From positions 1 through 61,853 of the forward strand of contig VGIX01000008.1 of assembly GCA_016867725.1 (NCBI GenBank): DNA of 61,853 bases, read 5' to 3'. The DNA is from Candidatus Effluviviaceae Genus I sp. Lineage in GTDB: Bacteria; Joyebacterota; Joyebacteria; Joyebacterales; Joyebacteraceae. The notes below the pieces were generated by a model. It did no database searches. It worked only from the letters and a program-made list of their open reading frames with translations, and was not told where the DNA came from. The position numbers and the translations under genes were made by a program. Positions 10,178-18,268 of this stretch are shown one piece after another; the first letter of the stretch is position 1; each line of letters opens with the position of its first letter.

Positions 10178-12073
10178 ATGCGAAGAGGTCTGTGCTTCGC
10201 CGCAGCCGCTCTCGCCGCGGTGCTCGCCGCCCTCGCCGGCGTCGCGGCCGCAAAGGACTACTCGTTCCCCGAGGTCGTCGTGGACGTCACGGTTCGGCCC
10301 GACGGGAGCTTCGAGTACCGCGAGTCGCGCTCGTACCTGTTCGACGACAGCTTCACCTTCGCCTACTACCAGGTGGAGAAGGCGCGGACGGCGGGCGGGG
10401 CGCGCGTGGACATCACGGACCTCGTCGTCTCGGAGAAGGGCGAGCCGTACGCGCTCCGCGAGCGGGGCGAGATCGACGAGCCGCGCACGCCGGGGACGTA
10501 CTGGGTCTCGTACGATCACGAAGGCCGGTACGCATACGGCAAGTGGTTCTACCGGGCCGACGACGAGACCAGGACCTTCGACATCTCGTACACAGTGCAC
10601 GACGCGGTCGTCGTGTACGACGACTTCGCGCAGCTCTACTGGAAGTTCATCGCCGAGAACTGGGATAAGCCGGCCCGCGTCGTGCGCGGGCTCATCCACC
10701 TCCCTCCGGGCGCGGACAAGGACTCGGTGCGCGCGTGGCTGCACGCGCCGCTCACGAGCGAGTACTGGATCCGCGACGCGCAGACGATCGAGTTCCGCGT
10801 GGACCGGCTGCCGCCGCGGCGGTTCGTCGAGATGAGAGTCCTGTTCCCGGCGTCGCTCGTGCCCGGCGCGACCGTCCGCGGGCACGGGCCGATCTGGGGC
10901 GTCGCGTTCAACGAGGAGAAGGAGTGGGTGGAGGAGGCCAACCGCGCGCGCGAGGAGGCGCAGAGCCGGTACGCGGCGTACACGGCGAGGCAGGCCGCGG
11001 GCGCGAGGCTCTCGGTCGCCGTCGCGGCGCTCGTGCTCCTGGGGTGGTTCGGCGTGTTCTGGCACTTCGGCCGCGAGCACAAGGTCCCCTTGGAGGGCGA
11101 CTACTTCCGCGAGCTGCCGGCCGACCGGCCGCCGGCGATCGTCGGGTATCTCTACCGGTCCGGCGCCGTGTACCCCGACGACATGGTGGCCACGATCATG
11201 AACCTGGCGCGGAAGGGGCACCTGAAGATCACCGAGACCGAGCGGGAGAAGCCGAAGTTCCTCGGCATCGGGGGAGGCACCGAGTACGACTACATGCTCG
11301 AGCGTCTCGGGAAGACCGACTGGAAGCTCGAGGAGCACGAGCGCGATCTCCTGCGGTTCCTGTTCAGCTCGCCGGCCGCGCGGCTCAACTTCCTCTCGCT
11401 CGACGAGTTCAAGAAGGACGCTCAGAAGCACTCCTCGCGGTACCTGAGCTGGTTCCGCGGCTGGACGAAGGACGTGCAGCGCGCCGGGGAGGCCGAGGGG
11501 TTCTTCGAGAAGGCGAGCTCGCGCATGGTCGTCGTGTCCGTGCTCTTCGGGGTCGCAGGCGTCATCGTCGGGGTCCTTACGCTGGCGCTCACGCAGTCGC
11601 TCTTCGGACTCGCCGCGTTCCTGACGGGCTTCGCCACGATCGTCCTGTCGACGCTCGTCAAGCGGAGGAGCCCCGCGGGCGCGCTTGAGTTCGAGAAGTG
11701 GAAGGCGCTTCGGAGGTACCTGCTGCACTTCTCGCAGCTTGAGGATGCGCCGCCGCAGTCGCTCGCGCTCTGGGAGCACTTCCTCGTGTACGCGACCACG
11801 CTGGGCGTGGCGAAGGAGGTGCTGAAGGCGCTCGGTCCGTACATCCCGGCGATGGAGCAGGCCGCGGGCCGCAGCTTCGCGGCGGGCTGGTACGCGGGCG
11901 CGGCGAGCCGCATGGGCGAGGGGCTGGGCGGCAGCATCGCCGGGTTCTCCGAGGGGCTCTCGAGCATGGTCGCGACGGCCGGGAGCGCGATGAGCACGGC
12001 GAGCGGGACGGGCGGCGGGGGAACGGGTGGCGGCGGAGGAGGGGGCGGCGGAGGAGGCGGAGGCGCCGGCTGA
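10178..12073 (+). CDS. DUF2207 (YciQ-like) membrane protein with poly-Gly tail
   Basis: 631 residues. A signal peptide (about 1-25) is followed by an exported beta-rich DUF2207 domain (about 26-265: KDYSFPEVVVDVTVRPDGSF onward). Then come one transmembrane helix (about 273-295) leading into a cytoplasmic region with a winged-helix look (PPAIVGYLYRSGAVYPDDMV), a helical hairpin pair in the membrane (about 449-493), and a C-terminus that ends in long runs of glycine. The same build, including the low-complexity Gly tail, is usual for the YciQ family, whose role is unknown. Head-to-tail placement after tldDE (10 bp) and before archease (11 bp) suggests co-transcription, not shared function. Confidence 0.8.
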   Translation: MRRGLCFAAAALAAVLAALAGVAAAKDYSFPEVVVDVTVRPDGSFEYRESRSYLFDDSFTFAYYQVEKARTAGGARVDITDLVVSEKGEPYALRERGEIDEPRTPGTYWVSYDHEGRYAYGKWFYRADDETRTFDISYTVHDAVVVYDDFAQLYWKFIAENWDKPARVVRGLIHLPPGADKDSVRAWLHAPLTSEYWIRDAQTIEFRVDRLPPRRFVEMRVLFPASLVPGATVRGHGPIWGVAFNEEKEWVEEANRAREEAQSRYAAYTARQAAGARLSVAVAALVLLGWFGVFWHFGREHKVPLEGDYFRELPADRPPAIVGYLYRSGAVYPDDMVATIMNLARKGHLKITETEREKPKFLGIGGGTEYDYMLERLGKTDWKLEEHERDLLRFLFSSPAARLNFLSLDEFKKDAQKHSSRYLSWFRGWTKDVQRAGEAEGFFEKASSRMVVVSVLFGVAGVIVGVLTLALTQSLFGLAAFLTGFATIVLSTLVKRRSPAGALEFEKWKALRRYLLHFSQLEDAPPQSLALWEHFLVYATTLGVAKEVLKALGPYIPAMEQAAGRSFAAGWYAGAASRMGEGLGGSIAGFSEGLSSMVATAGSAMSTASGTGGGGTGGGGGGGGGGGGGAG

Positions 12074-12084
12074 TCGGGGGCTCG

Positions 12085-12510
12085 ATGGGGACGAGACCTC
12101 CGTACCGCGAGATCGAGCACACCGCCGACGTGGGCATCGAGCTCGAGGCGCCCGATCTCGCGTCGGCCCTCGAGCGCGCGGCCGCAGCGATGTTCGACGT
12201 CATGACGGACATCGAGCGCGTCGGCGAGCGCTGGCGGGCCGAGGTCCGCGTGAGCGGGACCGACCTCCAGAATCTCCTCGTTCGATGGCTCTCGGAACTC
12301 CTCTTCGTTGCGGAGTCCCACGGAGTCCTTCTCTCAAGATTCAGCGTTCGGCGGCTCGACGGCCTGTCGGTCGAAGCCGAGGTCGCCGGCGAACCGCTCG
12401 ACCGCGCGAAGCACCTCGTGCGGGTGGAGATCAAGGCCGTAACCTACCACGAGCTCAGGATCGAGGAGGCGGGCGGCGGCTGGGCCGTCCGCGTCGTGTT
12501 CGACACGTAG
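12085..12510 (+). CDS. Archease, RtcB activation factor
   Basis: 141 residues matching archease throughout: the N-terminal EIEHTADVGIE motif with its conserved His and acidic metal ligands, a helix LASALERAAAAMFDVMTD, ending in AVTYHELRIEE and a terminal Asp two residues before the end. Archease is a small metal-binding cofactor that speeds guanylylation of the RNA ligase RtcB and lets it turn over. The very next gene is rtcB, the classical neighbour, which makes the call strong. The start is ATG 12085 behind a GGGGG tract. No CRISPR or toxin genes are nearby to suggest a particular RNA substrate. Confidence 0.95.
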   Translation: MGTRPPYREIEHTADVGIELEAPDLASALERAAAAMFDVMTDIERVGERWRAEVRVSGTDLQNLLVRWLSELLFVAESHGVLLSRFSVRRLDGLSVEAEVAGEPLDRAKHLVRVEIKAVTYHELRIEEAGGGWAVRVVFDT

Positions 12511-12576
12511 GCGGGTGGCCGGCGCGGGGCGGCTGAGTCCGGGCCGCCGGCGTCCAGGCGCGGCGAGGACCATGTG

Positions 12577-14031
12577 ATGTCACACGGCGACCACGGCCTC
12601 AGGCCCGTGCGCGACTGCGTCTGGGAGCTTCCGAGGGCGGGCGCGATGCGCGTCCCCGGCCGCGTCTACGCGGACGAGAAGCTCCTCGCGCACATCCGTG
12701 AGGAGAAGGCGCTCGACCAGGTGGCCAACGTCGCGCACCTGCCCGGGATCGTCCGATGCTCGCTCGCGATGCCCGACATCCATTGGGGCTACGGGTTTCC
12801 CATCGGCGGCGTCGCGGCGACCGACCCGGAGCAGGGCGGCGTCGTGTCGCCCGGCGGCGTGGGGTACGACATCAACTGCGGCGTGCGGCTCGCGACGAGC
12901 CGGACGCTCATCGACGAGGTTCGGCCGCGCGTCCCCGAGCTCGTCCGCGCGCTCTTCCACGACGTCCCGTGCGGGCTGGGGTCGCACGGCGCCATCGGGA
13001 AGCTCACGAAGAAGGAACTCACGGAGGTCATGGCGCAGGGCGCGGCGTGGGCCGTGAAGCGCGGCCTCGGCGACGAGCCCGACCTCGAGCGCACCGAGGA
13101 GCGCGGCCGCCTTCCGCAGGCCGACCCCGCCGCCGTGAGCGAGCGCGCCGTCGAGCGCGGGCTGGACCAGGTCGGGACGCTCGGCTCGGGCAACCACTTC
13201 CTCGAGATCGGGTTCGTGGACGAGATCTACGACGAGAAGGCCGCGGCCGCGTTCGATCTCTCGGCGGGCGAGATGACGCTGCTCGTCCACTCCGGGTCGC
13301 GCGGGCTTGGGTACCAGGTCTGCGATGACTCCCTCGAGATCATGCAGCGCGCCGTGGGCAAGTACCGCATCGCGCTTCCGGACCGGCAGCTCGCCTGCGC
13401 GCCGGTCGAGTCACCGGAGGGGAAGCGGTACCTCGCGGCGATGGCGTGCGCGGCCAACTACGCGTGGGCGAACCGGCAGGTCATCATGGCGCTCGCGTTC
13501 CGGACGATCTCACGGACGCTGGGCGCCGGGCCGGAGAAGCTGGGCCTTCGGCTCCTCTACGACGTCTGCCACAACATCGCGAAGCTCGAGCGGCACGAGG
13601 TGGACGGCGAGCGGCGGCTCCTCTGCGTTCACCGAAAGGGCGCGACGCGGGCGTTCCCCGCCGGTCATCGCGACGTCGCCACGGCGCACGCGGCCGTCGG
13701 CCAGCCGGTGCTCGTCCCCGGAGACATGGGCCGCGAGTCGTACGTCTGCGTCGGGACCGACACGGCGATGGCGGAGACGTTCGGGAGCACCTGTCACGGC
13801 GCGGGCCGCGTGCTCTCGCGCGCCGCGGCGAAGAAGGCCTCCGCGGGCAGAAGGCTCGAGGAGGAGCTCACCCGCATGGGCGTGTTCGTCGTGGCGGAGG
13901 GCCGCGGCACGCTGGCCGAGGAGATGCCGCACGCATACAAGAACGTGGCCGACGTGGTGGGCGTCATGGAACGGGCCGGGATCGCGCGCCGCGTCGCGCG
14001 CCTCAAGCCCGTCGGCGTGATGAAGGGGTAG
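12577..14031 (+). CDS. rtcB: 3'-phosphate/5'-OH RNA ligase RtcB
   Basis: 484 residues, typical for RtcB. It shows the metal-binding GGVGYDINCGVRL, GSGNHFLEIG and VHSGSRGLG motifs, the HRKGATRAF segment and STCHGAGR, whose His is the residue guanylylated in characterised RtcB enzymes; it ends in the conserved LKPVGVMKG with the terminal Lys. RtcB joins 2',3'-cyclic-phosphate or 3'-phosphate ends to 5'-OH ends, sealing tRNA or rRNA after cleavage, and needs Mn2+ and GTP. The start is ATG 12577, 8 nt after GAGGA; GTG 12574 is in frame and also possible. Archease lies immediately upstream. No RtcR-like regulator is present. Confidence 0.96.
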   Translation: MSHGDHGLRPVRDCVWELPRAGAMRVPGRVYADEKLLAHIREEKALDQVANVAHLPGIVRCSLAMPDIHWGYGFPIGGVAATDPEQGGVVSPGGVGYDINCGVRLATSRTLIDEVRPRVPELVRALFHDVPCGLGSHGAIGKLTKKELTEVMAQGAAWAVKRGLGDEPDLERTEERGRLPQADPAAVSERAVERGLDQVGTLGSGNHFLEIGFVDEIYDEKAAAAFDLSAGEMTLLVHSGSRGLGYQVCDDSLEIMQRAVGKYRIALPDRQLACAPVESPEGKRYLAAMACAANYAWANRQVIMALAFRTISRTLGAGPEKLGLRLLYDVCHNIAKLERHEVDGERRLLCVHRKGATRAFPAGHRDVATAHAAVGQPVLVPGDMGRESYVCVGTDTAMAETFGSTCHGAGRVLSRAAAKKASAGRRLEEELTRMGVFVVAEGRGTLAEEMPHAYKNVADVVGVMERAGIARRVARLKPVGVMKG

Positions 14032-14048
14032 GCGATGGAGCGCCCGCG

Positions 14049-15761
14049 ATGAAGAACAAGGAGATCGCCGAGATCCTCTCGAGCCTCGCGGACATCCTCG
14101 AGATCACGGGGCAGGACCCGTTCCGCGTCAACGCGTATCGGCGGGTCGCGCGCATCGTTGACGATCTTCCCACCGACGTCGCCGAGCTCTCGGCGTCGGG
14201 CGCGATCACCGAGGTGCCGGGCATCGGGAAGGGCACCGCCGAGAGGATCGCGGAGTACCTCGCGAGCGGGCGCATCGCGGCGTACGAGGAGGCGAAGAGG
14301 ACGATCCCCGCCGGCCTCTCGGAGCTTCTCCTGGTTCCCGGCCTCGGGCCCAAGACCATCGGCCTTCTCTGGAAGTCCCTGGGCGTGAAGTCGCTGTCGG
14401 GACTGAAGCGCGCGCTCCGCGGCAGGAAGATCCTCGAGCTCCCGGGCATCGGCCCGAAGAAGGTCGAGAACATCGAGGCGGGCGTGCGCGCGCACGAGTC
14501 GCGGTCGGGGCGGCTCACGCTGGGCGCCGTCCTGCCGACGGCCCGGGAGGTCATCGGCGCGCTCGCCGCGATCCAGGGCGTCGAGCGCGCGGACCTTGCC
14601 GGGTCCGTCCGGCGGCGGCGCGAGACCATCGGCGACATCGACGTGCTCGCGGCGAGCGCGAAGCCGGCGGCCGTCGTCAGGGCCTTCGTGAAGCTGCCGC
14701 TCGTTGAGGAGGTGCTGGCCGCCGGGACGACGAAGGCGAGCGTGCGCGTCGCGGGGGCGCTCCAGATCGACCTCCGCGTCGTGAAGCCGGGTCAGTACGG
14801 CGCGGCGCTCATGTACTTCACCGGCTCGAAGGAGCACAACGTCCGCCTGCGCGGCATCGCGCAGGAGAAGGGGCTCAAACTCAACGAGTACGGGTTGTTC
14901 AAGGGCGCGAAGGCTGCCGCGGCGCGGACCGAGGCCGCGGTCTACGAGAAGCTCGGTCTCCCGCTTGTTCCCCCGGAGCTCCGCGAGGACCGCGGCGAGG
15001 TCGAGGCCGCGATGGCCGGAAGGCTGCCCGAACTCCTCGACGGCGCGCAGATCCGAGGCGACCTCCACGTTCACTCGAACTGGAGCGACGGCGGCTCGAC
15101 CATCGAAGAGGTCGCGCGCGCGGCGAAGGCGCGGGGATACTCGTACGTGGCGATCACGGACCACACGCGCTCTCTCGGCATCGCGCACGGGCTGTCCGTC
15201 GAGCGGCTCGAGCGGCAGCTCGAGGAGATCACGGCCCTGAACAAGAGGCTCAGGGGGTTCAGGGTGCTTTCCGGATCCGAGGTGGACATCCTCTCCGACG
15301 GGCGCCTCGACCTGCCGGATGCCGTCCTGGAGCGGCTGGACGTCGTCGTCGCATCCATCCACAGCGGCTTCCAGCAGAGCGAGGACAGGATCACCGGGCG
15401 GATCGTCTCGGCCGTCGAGAACCCCCGCGTGGACATCATCGGCCACCCGACGGGGCGGCTGCTCGGCACGAGGCCGGCGTACGCGGTCGACCTCGGCCGC
15501 GTGATGGAGGCCGCCGCGAAGAGCGGCGCCGCGCTCGAGATCAACTGCTACCACGAGAGGCTCGACCTCAACGACGTCAACGCGAGGAGGGCCGTCGAAC
15601 TGGGAGTTCGACTGGCGCTCGGAACCGACTCGCACCACGTGGACCAGTTCTGGATGATGGAACTCGGCGTGGCGACCGCACGGCGCGCCTGGGCCGGCCC
15701 GGCGTCGGTGCTGAACACGATGCCTGCGGCCGCGCTCCTGAGGCATCTGAGCAGGGGCTGA
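14049..15761 (+). CDS. polX: Family X DNA polymerase with PHP exonuclease domain, PolX
   Basis: 570 residues, the usual length for bacterial PolX. An N-terminal 8-kDa-like domain with helix-hairpin-helix motifs (VPGIGKGTAERIAEYL, LPGIGPKKV) leads into the polymerase palm with GSVRRRRETIGDIDVL, whose two Asp residues plus Asp in LQIDLRVV form the catalytic triad. The C-terminal PHP domain carries DLHVHSNWSDG, ITDHTRSLGIAHG, GSEVDIL, ASIHSGF, IGHPTGR and LGTDSHH, a complete metal-ligand set for 3'-5' exonuclease activity. Gap-filling repair is the known role. ATG 14049 follows GGAG by 8 nt. It closes the OsmC-to-PolX gene run. Confidence 0.95.
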   Translation: MKNKEIAEILSSLADILEITGQDPFRVNAYRRVARIVDDLPTDVAELSASGAITEVPGIGKGTAERIAEYLASGRIAAYEEAKRTIPAGLSELLLVPGLGPKTIGLLWKSLGVKSLSGLKRALRGRKILELPGIGPKKVENIEAGVRAHESRSGRLTLGAVLPTAREVIGALAAIQGVERADLAGSVRRRRETIGDIDVLAASAKPAAVVRAFVKLPLVEEVLAAGTTKASVRVAGALQIDLRVVKPGQYGAALMYFTGSKEHNVRLRGIAQEKGLKLNEYGLFKGAKAAAARTEAAVYEKLGLPLVPPELREDRGEVEAAMAGRLPELLDGAQIRGDLHVHSNWSDGGSTIEEVARAAKARGYSYVAITDHTRSLGIAHGLSVERLERQLEEITALNKRLRGFRVLSGSEVDILSDGRLDLPDAVLERLDVVVASIHSGFQQSEDRITGRIVSAVENPRVDIIGHPTGRLLGTRPAYAVDLGRVMEAAAKSGAALEINCYHERLDLNDVNARRAVELGVRLALGTDSHHVDQFWMMELGVATARRAWAGPASVLNTMPAAALLRHLSRG

Positions 15762-15781
15762 GGGCTGGGGCGTCCCGGTGC

Positions 15782-15810
15782 TTGACGACCTTCGTCAGTC
15801 GTGGTAAGAT
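15782..15810 (+). promoter_or_regulatory. Sigma-70-type promoter for the Cys-rich secreted protein
   Basis: TTGACG (15782-15787), a 17-bp spacer and TAAGAT (15805-15810), 61 bp ahead of ATG 15872 and outside the preceding polX gene. Spacing and both hexamers fit the pattern seen before other unit starts in this window. Confidence 0.75.
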
Positions 15811-15871
15811 TCGGTATGAAGGGGATGGAGTTCCCGTCTGCGGACGACACTGCAGGAAGGTGAGGTGCGGC

Positions 15872-16498
15872 ATGAGACGGACCAGCGTGTGCGCGATGGC
15901 TCTGGCGGCGATGATCGGGGGCCTCGGCGCCTCGGGCGCGCAGGGGGCGGTGGCGTGCGGGGCGGTCGGTGACGTGACCGAGGGACAGAACGGCGCGTAC
16001 ATCTACACGGTGACGGTGACGTGGGACTTCGGCGGGGAGGCGCTGCCTGACGAGATCAACCTCGTACTGCCGACGCTCTTCGACTGCGAGTTCTACACGC
16101 CCGGCAACGCTCTGGAAGCGAACTACGTGATCCCGCTCGGAGGCACCTCCTTGGCGCAGCCTGGCTGCTACAATGTCGCCGGAGCTCCTTCCAGCACGAT
16201 CGCCTGGATCGGCACGATGAGGTTCTTCGACGAGTTCTGCTGGATCGAGGGAGTCCACGTCCGCTTCGCCAACACGGGAGCGACGGTCAACTGCCTGCCG
16301 CTCTCGGCGGACACGGGCGTGTTCTCGTACGCCTCGTTCGGCGCGCCGCTTCCCTCCGCAGTCTACTACGACGCACTCGTGATCCGGGCGGGCGACGAGT
16401 GCATCGTGTGCGACTACGAGGGACCGCTGCCCGACTGCAACCTCTGGGCGCCCGTCGAGCAGACGACCTGGACCACGATCAAGGTTCTCTACCGATAG
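15872..16498 (+). CDS. Secreted Cys-rich protein of unknown function
   Basis: 208 residues that I do not recognise. The signal peptide runs RRTSVCAMALAAMIGGLGASGAQGA. The mature part has eight Cys (CGAV, FDCEF, PGCYN, EFCWIE, NCLP, ECIVCDYE, PDCNLW), consistent with about four disulfides in an oxidising compartment. Strand-like stretches (YIYTVTVTWDFGG, EINLVLPTLFDCEFYTPG) suggest an all-beta domain, possibly immunoglobulin-like. It is a single-gene unit with its own promoter and terminator. The start is ATG 15872 after GAGGTG; the ORF extends upstream in frame, but that part overlaps the promoter. Base composition is slightly less GC-extreme than its neighbours. Confidence 0.7.
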   Translation: MRRTSVCAMALAAMIGGLGASGAQGAVACGAVGDVTEGQNGAYIYTVTVTWDFGGEALPDEINLVLPTLFDCEFYTPGNALEANYVIPLGGTSLAQPGCYNVAGAPSSTIAWIGTMRFFDEFCWIEGVHVRFANTGATVNCLPLSADTGVFSYASFGAPLPSAVYYDALVIRAGDECIVCDYEGPLPDCNLWAPVEQTTWTTIKVLYR

Positions 16499-16520
16499 CG
16501 CACGGCCGGCTGGCGACGAA

Positions 16521-16555
16521 AGAGGGACGCCCGCTCGGGCGTCCCTCTTGTCTTC
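16521..16555 (+). terminator. Strong intrinsic terminator, possibly bidirectional
   Basis: AGAGGGACGCCCG (16521-16533) and CGGGCGTCCCTCT (16536-16548) form a perfect 13-bp stem with a 2-nt gap, followed by TGTCTTC. It ends the secreted-protein unit. On the - strand it is followed by CTTTCGTC and may also stop htpX transcripts arriving from the right. Confidence 0.85.
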
Positions 16556-16613
16556 ATCGGCCGTGTTGCGCGGTGCGCCGGCCCCGACCGGGCGGCCGGC
16601 CCGCGCGGGAGCG

Positions 16614-17504
16614 CTACATCGCCCTCAGGGCCGCGACGCGCTTCTCGATGGGCGGGTGGGTCGAGAAGAGCTCGTTCATCGTGCCCCCGATGTCCTTGAG
16701 CGGGTTCACGATGTAGAGGTGCGCGGTCGCCTTGTTCGCCGCCTCGAGCGGCTCGCGGTCTCGGTCCAGCTTCTCGAGCGCGCTCGCGAGGCCCTCAGGA
16801 TACCGCGTGAGCCTCGCCGCATTGGCGTCCGCGAGGAACTCGCGGCGCCGCGAGATCGCGAGCCGGATCAGCTGCGCGATGATCGGGGAGAGGATGGCGA
16901 GGGCGAGCGCGACGAGCATCAGGATCATGCCGGCCTGCCCGCCGCCCACGTCGCGGCGACGCCTCCCGCCCCCCCAGAGGAACGACCGCAGCATCCAGTC
17001 GCTCACGAGCGCGACGGTCCCGACCATCACGACGGTGAGCGTCATGAGCAGCATGTCGTAGTCGGCGATGTGCGCCATCTCGTGCCCGATGACGCCCTCG
17101 AGCTCAGCGCGGTTGAGCTTCTGCAGGAGCCCCGTCGTCACCGCGATGGCGGCGTGCTCGGGGTTCCTGCCCGTCGCGAACGCGTTCGGGGCCGTGTCGT
17201 CGATGACGTAGAGCTTCGGCATCGGCAGGCCGGCGGCGATGGCCAGCCCCTCGACCGTGTTGTAGAGGTAGGGGAATTCCTGCTTGGTGGCCGGCCGGGC
17301 CCTGCTGATGGCGAGGACGATCTTGTCGCTGTTGTAGTATCCCGCGAACGCCATCACGCCCGCGATGATCGCCGCCATGACGGGGGCGACCGGTCCCCAC
17401 ACCGTGGTCTTTCCGAAGATCCAGCCCAGGAAGATGACGAACGCCACGAAGAAGGCGACGAGCAGCCCGGACTTGGCCTTGTTGCTCGAGATCTGCTCCC
17501 ACAT
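16614..17504 (-). CDS. htpX: Membrane zinc metalloprotease HtpX (M48)
   Basis: 296 residues with two N-terminal helices, the zinc motif HEMAH inside GVIGHEMAHIADYDMLL, two more hydrophobic segments, the third ligand Glu in RREFLADANAARLTR, and a C-terminal THPPIEKRVAAL. HtpX is an inner-membrane protease for misfolded membrane proteins, overlapping with FtsH. It lies downstream of lemA on the same strand (85 bp), a frequent pairing. Start ATG at 17504 with a GGAG about 9 nt upstream. The unit meets the convergent secreted-protein gene at the hairpin 16521-16548. Confidence 0.95.
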   Translation of the reverse strand: MWEQISSNKAKSGLLVAFFVAFVIFLGWIFGKTTVWGPVAPVMAAIIAGVMAFAGYYNSDKIVLAISRARPATKQEFPYLYNTVEGLAIAAGLPMPKLYVIDDTAPNAFATGRNPEHAAIAVTTGLLQKLNRAELEGVIGHEMAHIADYDMLLMTLTVVMVGTVALVSDWMLRSFLWGGGRRRRDVGGGQAGMILMLVALALAILSPIIAQLIRLAISRRREFLADANAARLTRYPEGLASALEKLDRDREPLEAANKATAHLYIVNPLKDIGGTMNELFSTHPPIEKRVAALRAM

Positions 17505-17589
17505 GGATTCAGGCTCCGGACGGTGGAGCGCCGCGGGCCCCGGGGTCGCCAGTGGCGCCCGCGCAGGGCCCGCGGCACGTTGCGACGGC

Positions 17590-18135
17590 CTAGAACTTCA
17601 CCTTCACCGGCTCACGCTCCGCCTCGCCGACCTCGAAGTAGTCCCTCGCGGCGAAGTTGAACATGGCGGCGACGATGTTGGACGGGAACTTCTCCCGCAT
17701 GTTGTCGTACTTGAGGACGGTGTCGTTGTAGAACTGGCGCGCGTAGGCGATCTTGCTCTCCGTCCCTGCCAGCTCCTCCTGCAGCATCATGAAGTTCTGG
17801 TTGGCCTTGAGCTCCGGATAGGCCTCGGCGACCGCGAAGAGCGACTTGAGGGCGCCGGTGAGCATGTTGTTGGCCTCAGCCTGCTCCTTCACGCCACCGC
17901 CCTTCATGAGCGCGGCGCGCGCCTCCGTCACCCTCTGAAAGACCTCCTTCTCGTGCGACGCGTACCCCTTCACGGTCTCGACGAGGTTCGGGATGAGGTC
18001 GGTCCGCCGCTTGAGCTGGACGTCGATCTGGGACCACGCGTTCTCGATGCGGTTCCTGAGGACGACCAGTCCGTTGAACGTCCCGATCACGTAGAGGACG
18101 ATGACTCCGATCACGATGAGAAGAGCGATCAGCAT
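17590..18135 (-). CDS. lemA: LemA family protein
   Basis: 181 residues: an N-terminal transmembrane helix ([20 protein letters not shown]) followed by a helical bundle with the LemA pattern [55 protein letters not shown] and [15 protein letters not shown], ending in [15 protein letters not shown]. LemA proteins expose their helical domain outside the cytoplasmic membrane; their function is unsettled, but pairing with HtpX is common and suggests membrane quality control. The start ATG follows GGGAGAAGG. A good - strand promoter sits at 18221-18248, so lemA-htpX is its own unit downstream of copA. Confidence 0.93.
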   Translation of the reverse strand: MLIALLIVIGVIVLYVIGTFNGLVVLRNRIENAWSQIDVQLKRRTDLIPNLVETVKGYASHEKEVFQRVTEARAALMKGGGVKEQAEANNMLTGALKSLFAVAEAYPELKANQNFMMLQEELAGTESKIAYARQFYNDTVLKYDNMREKFPSNIVAAMFNFAARDYFEVGEAEREPVKVKF

Positions 18136-18220
18136 GTCCTTCTCCCTTCAGGATGGCCTCTGCCGCCGGCGCCTCCCTCGACGCGGCGCATGCGGGGTCG
18201 GCCGGGTGGCTTACCTAACC

Positions 18221-18248
18221 TATATAGGCGCCGGTATTCGGGCGTCAA
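18221..18248 (-). promoter_or_regulatory. Promoter for lemA-htpX
   Basis: On the - strand TTGACG (18248-18243), a 16-bp spacer and TATATA (18226-18221), about 85 bp before the lemA start and just past the copA stop. Both hexamers are strong; the spacer is one base short of the ideal 17. Confidence 0.7.
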
Positions 18249-18268
18249 TGGGAATCGCCCTGTCGGCG

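Noticed and set aside
13446-14048. In-frame upstream extension of polX inside rtcB
   Set aside because: No homology before residue MKNKEIAEILSS; the 570-residue form matches the family length and has a ribosome site.
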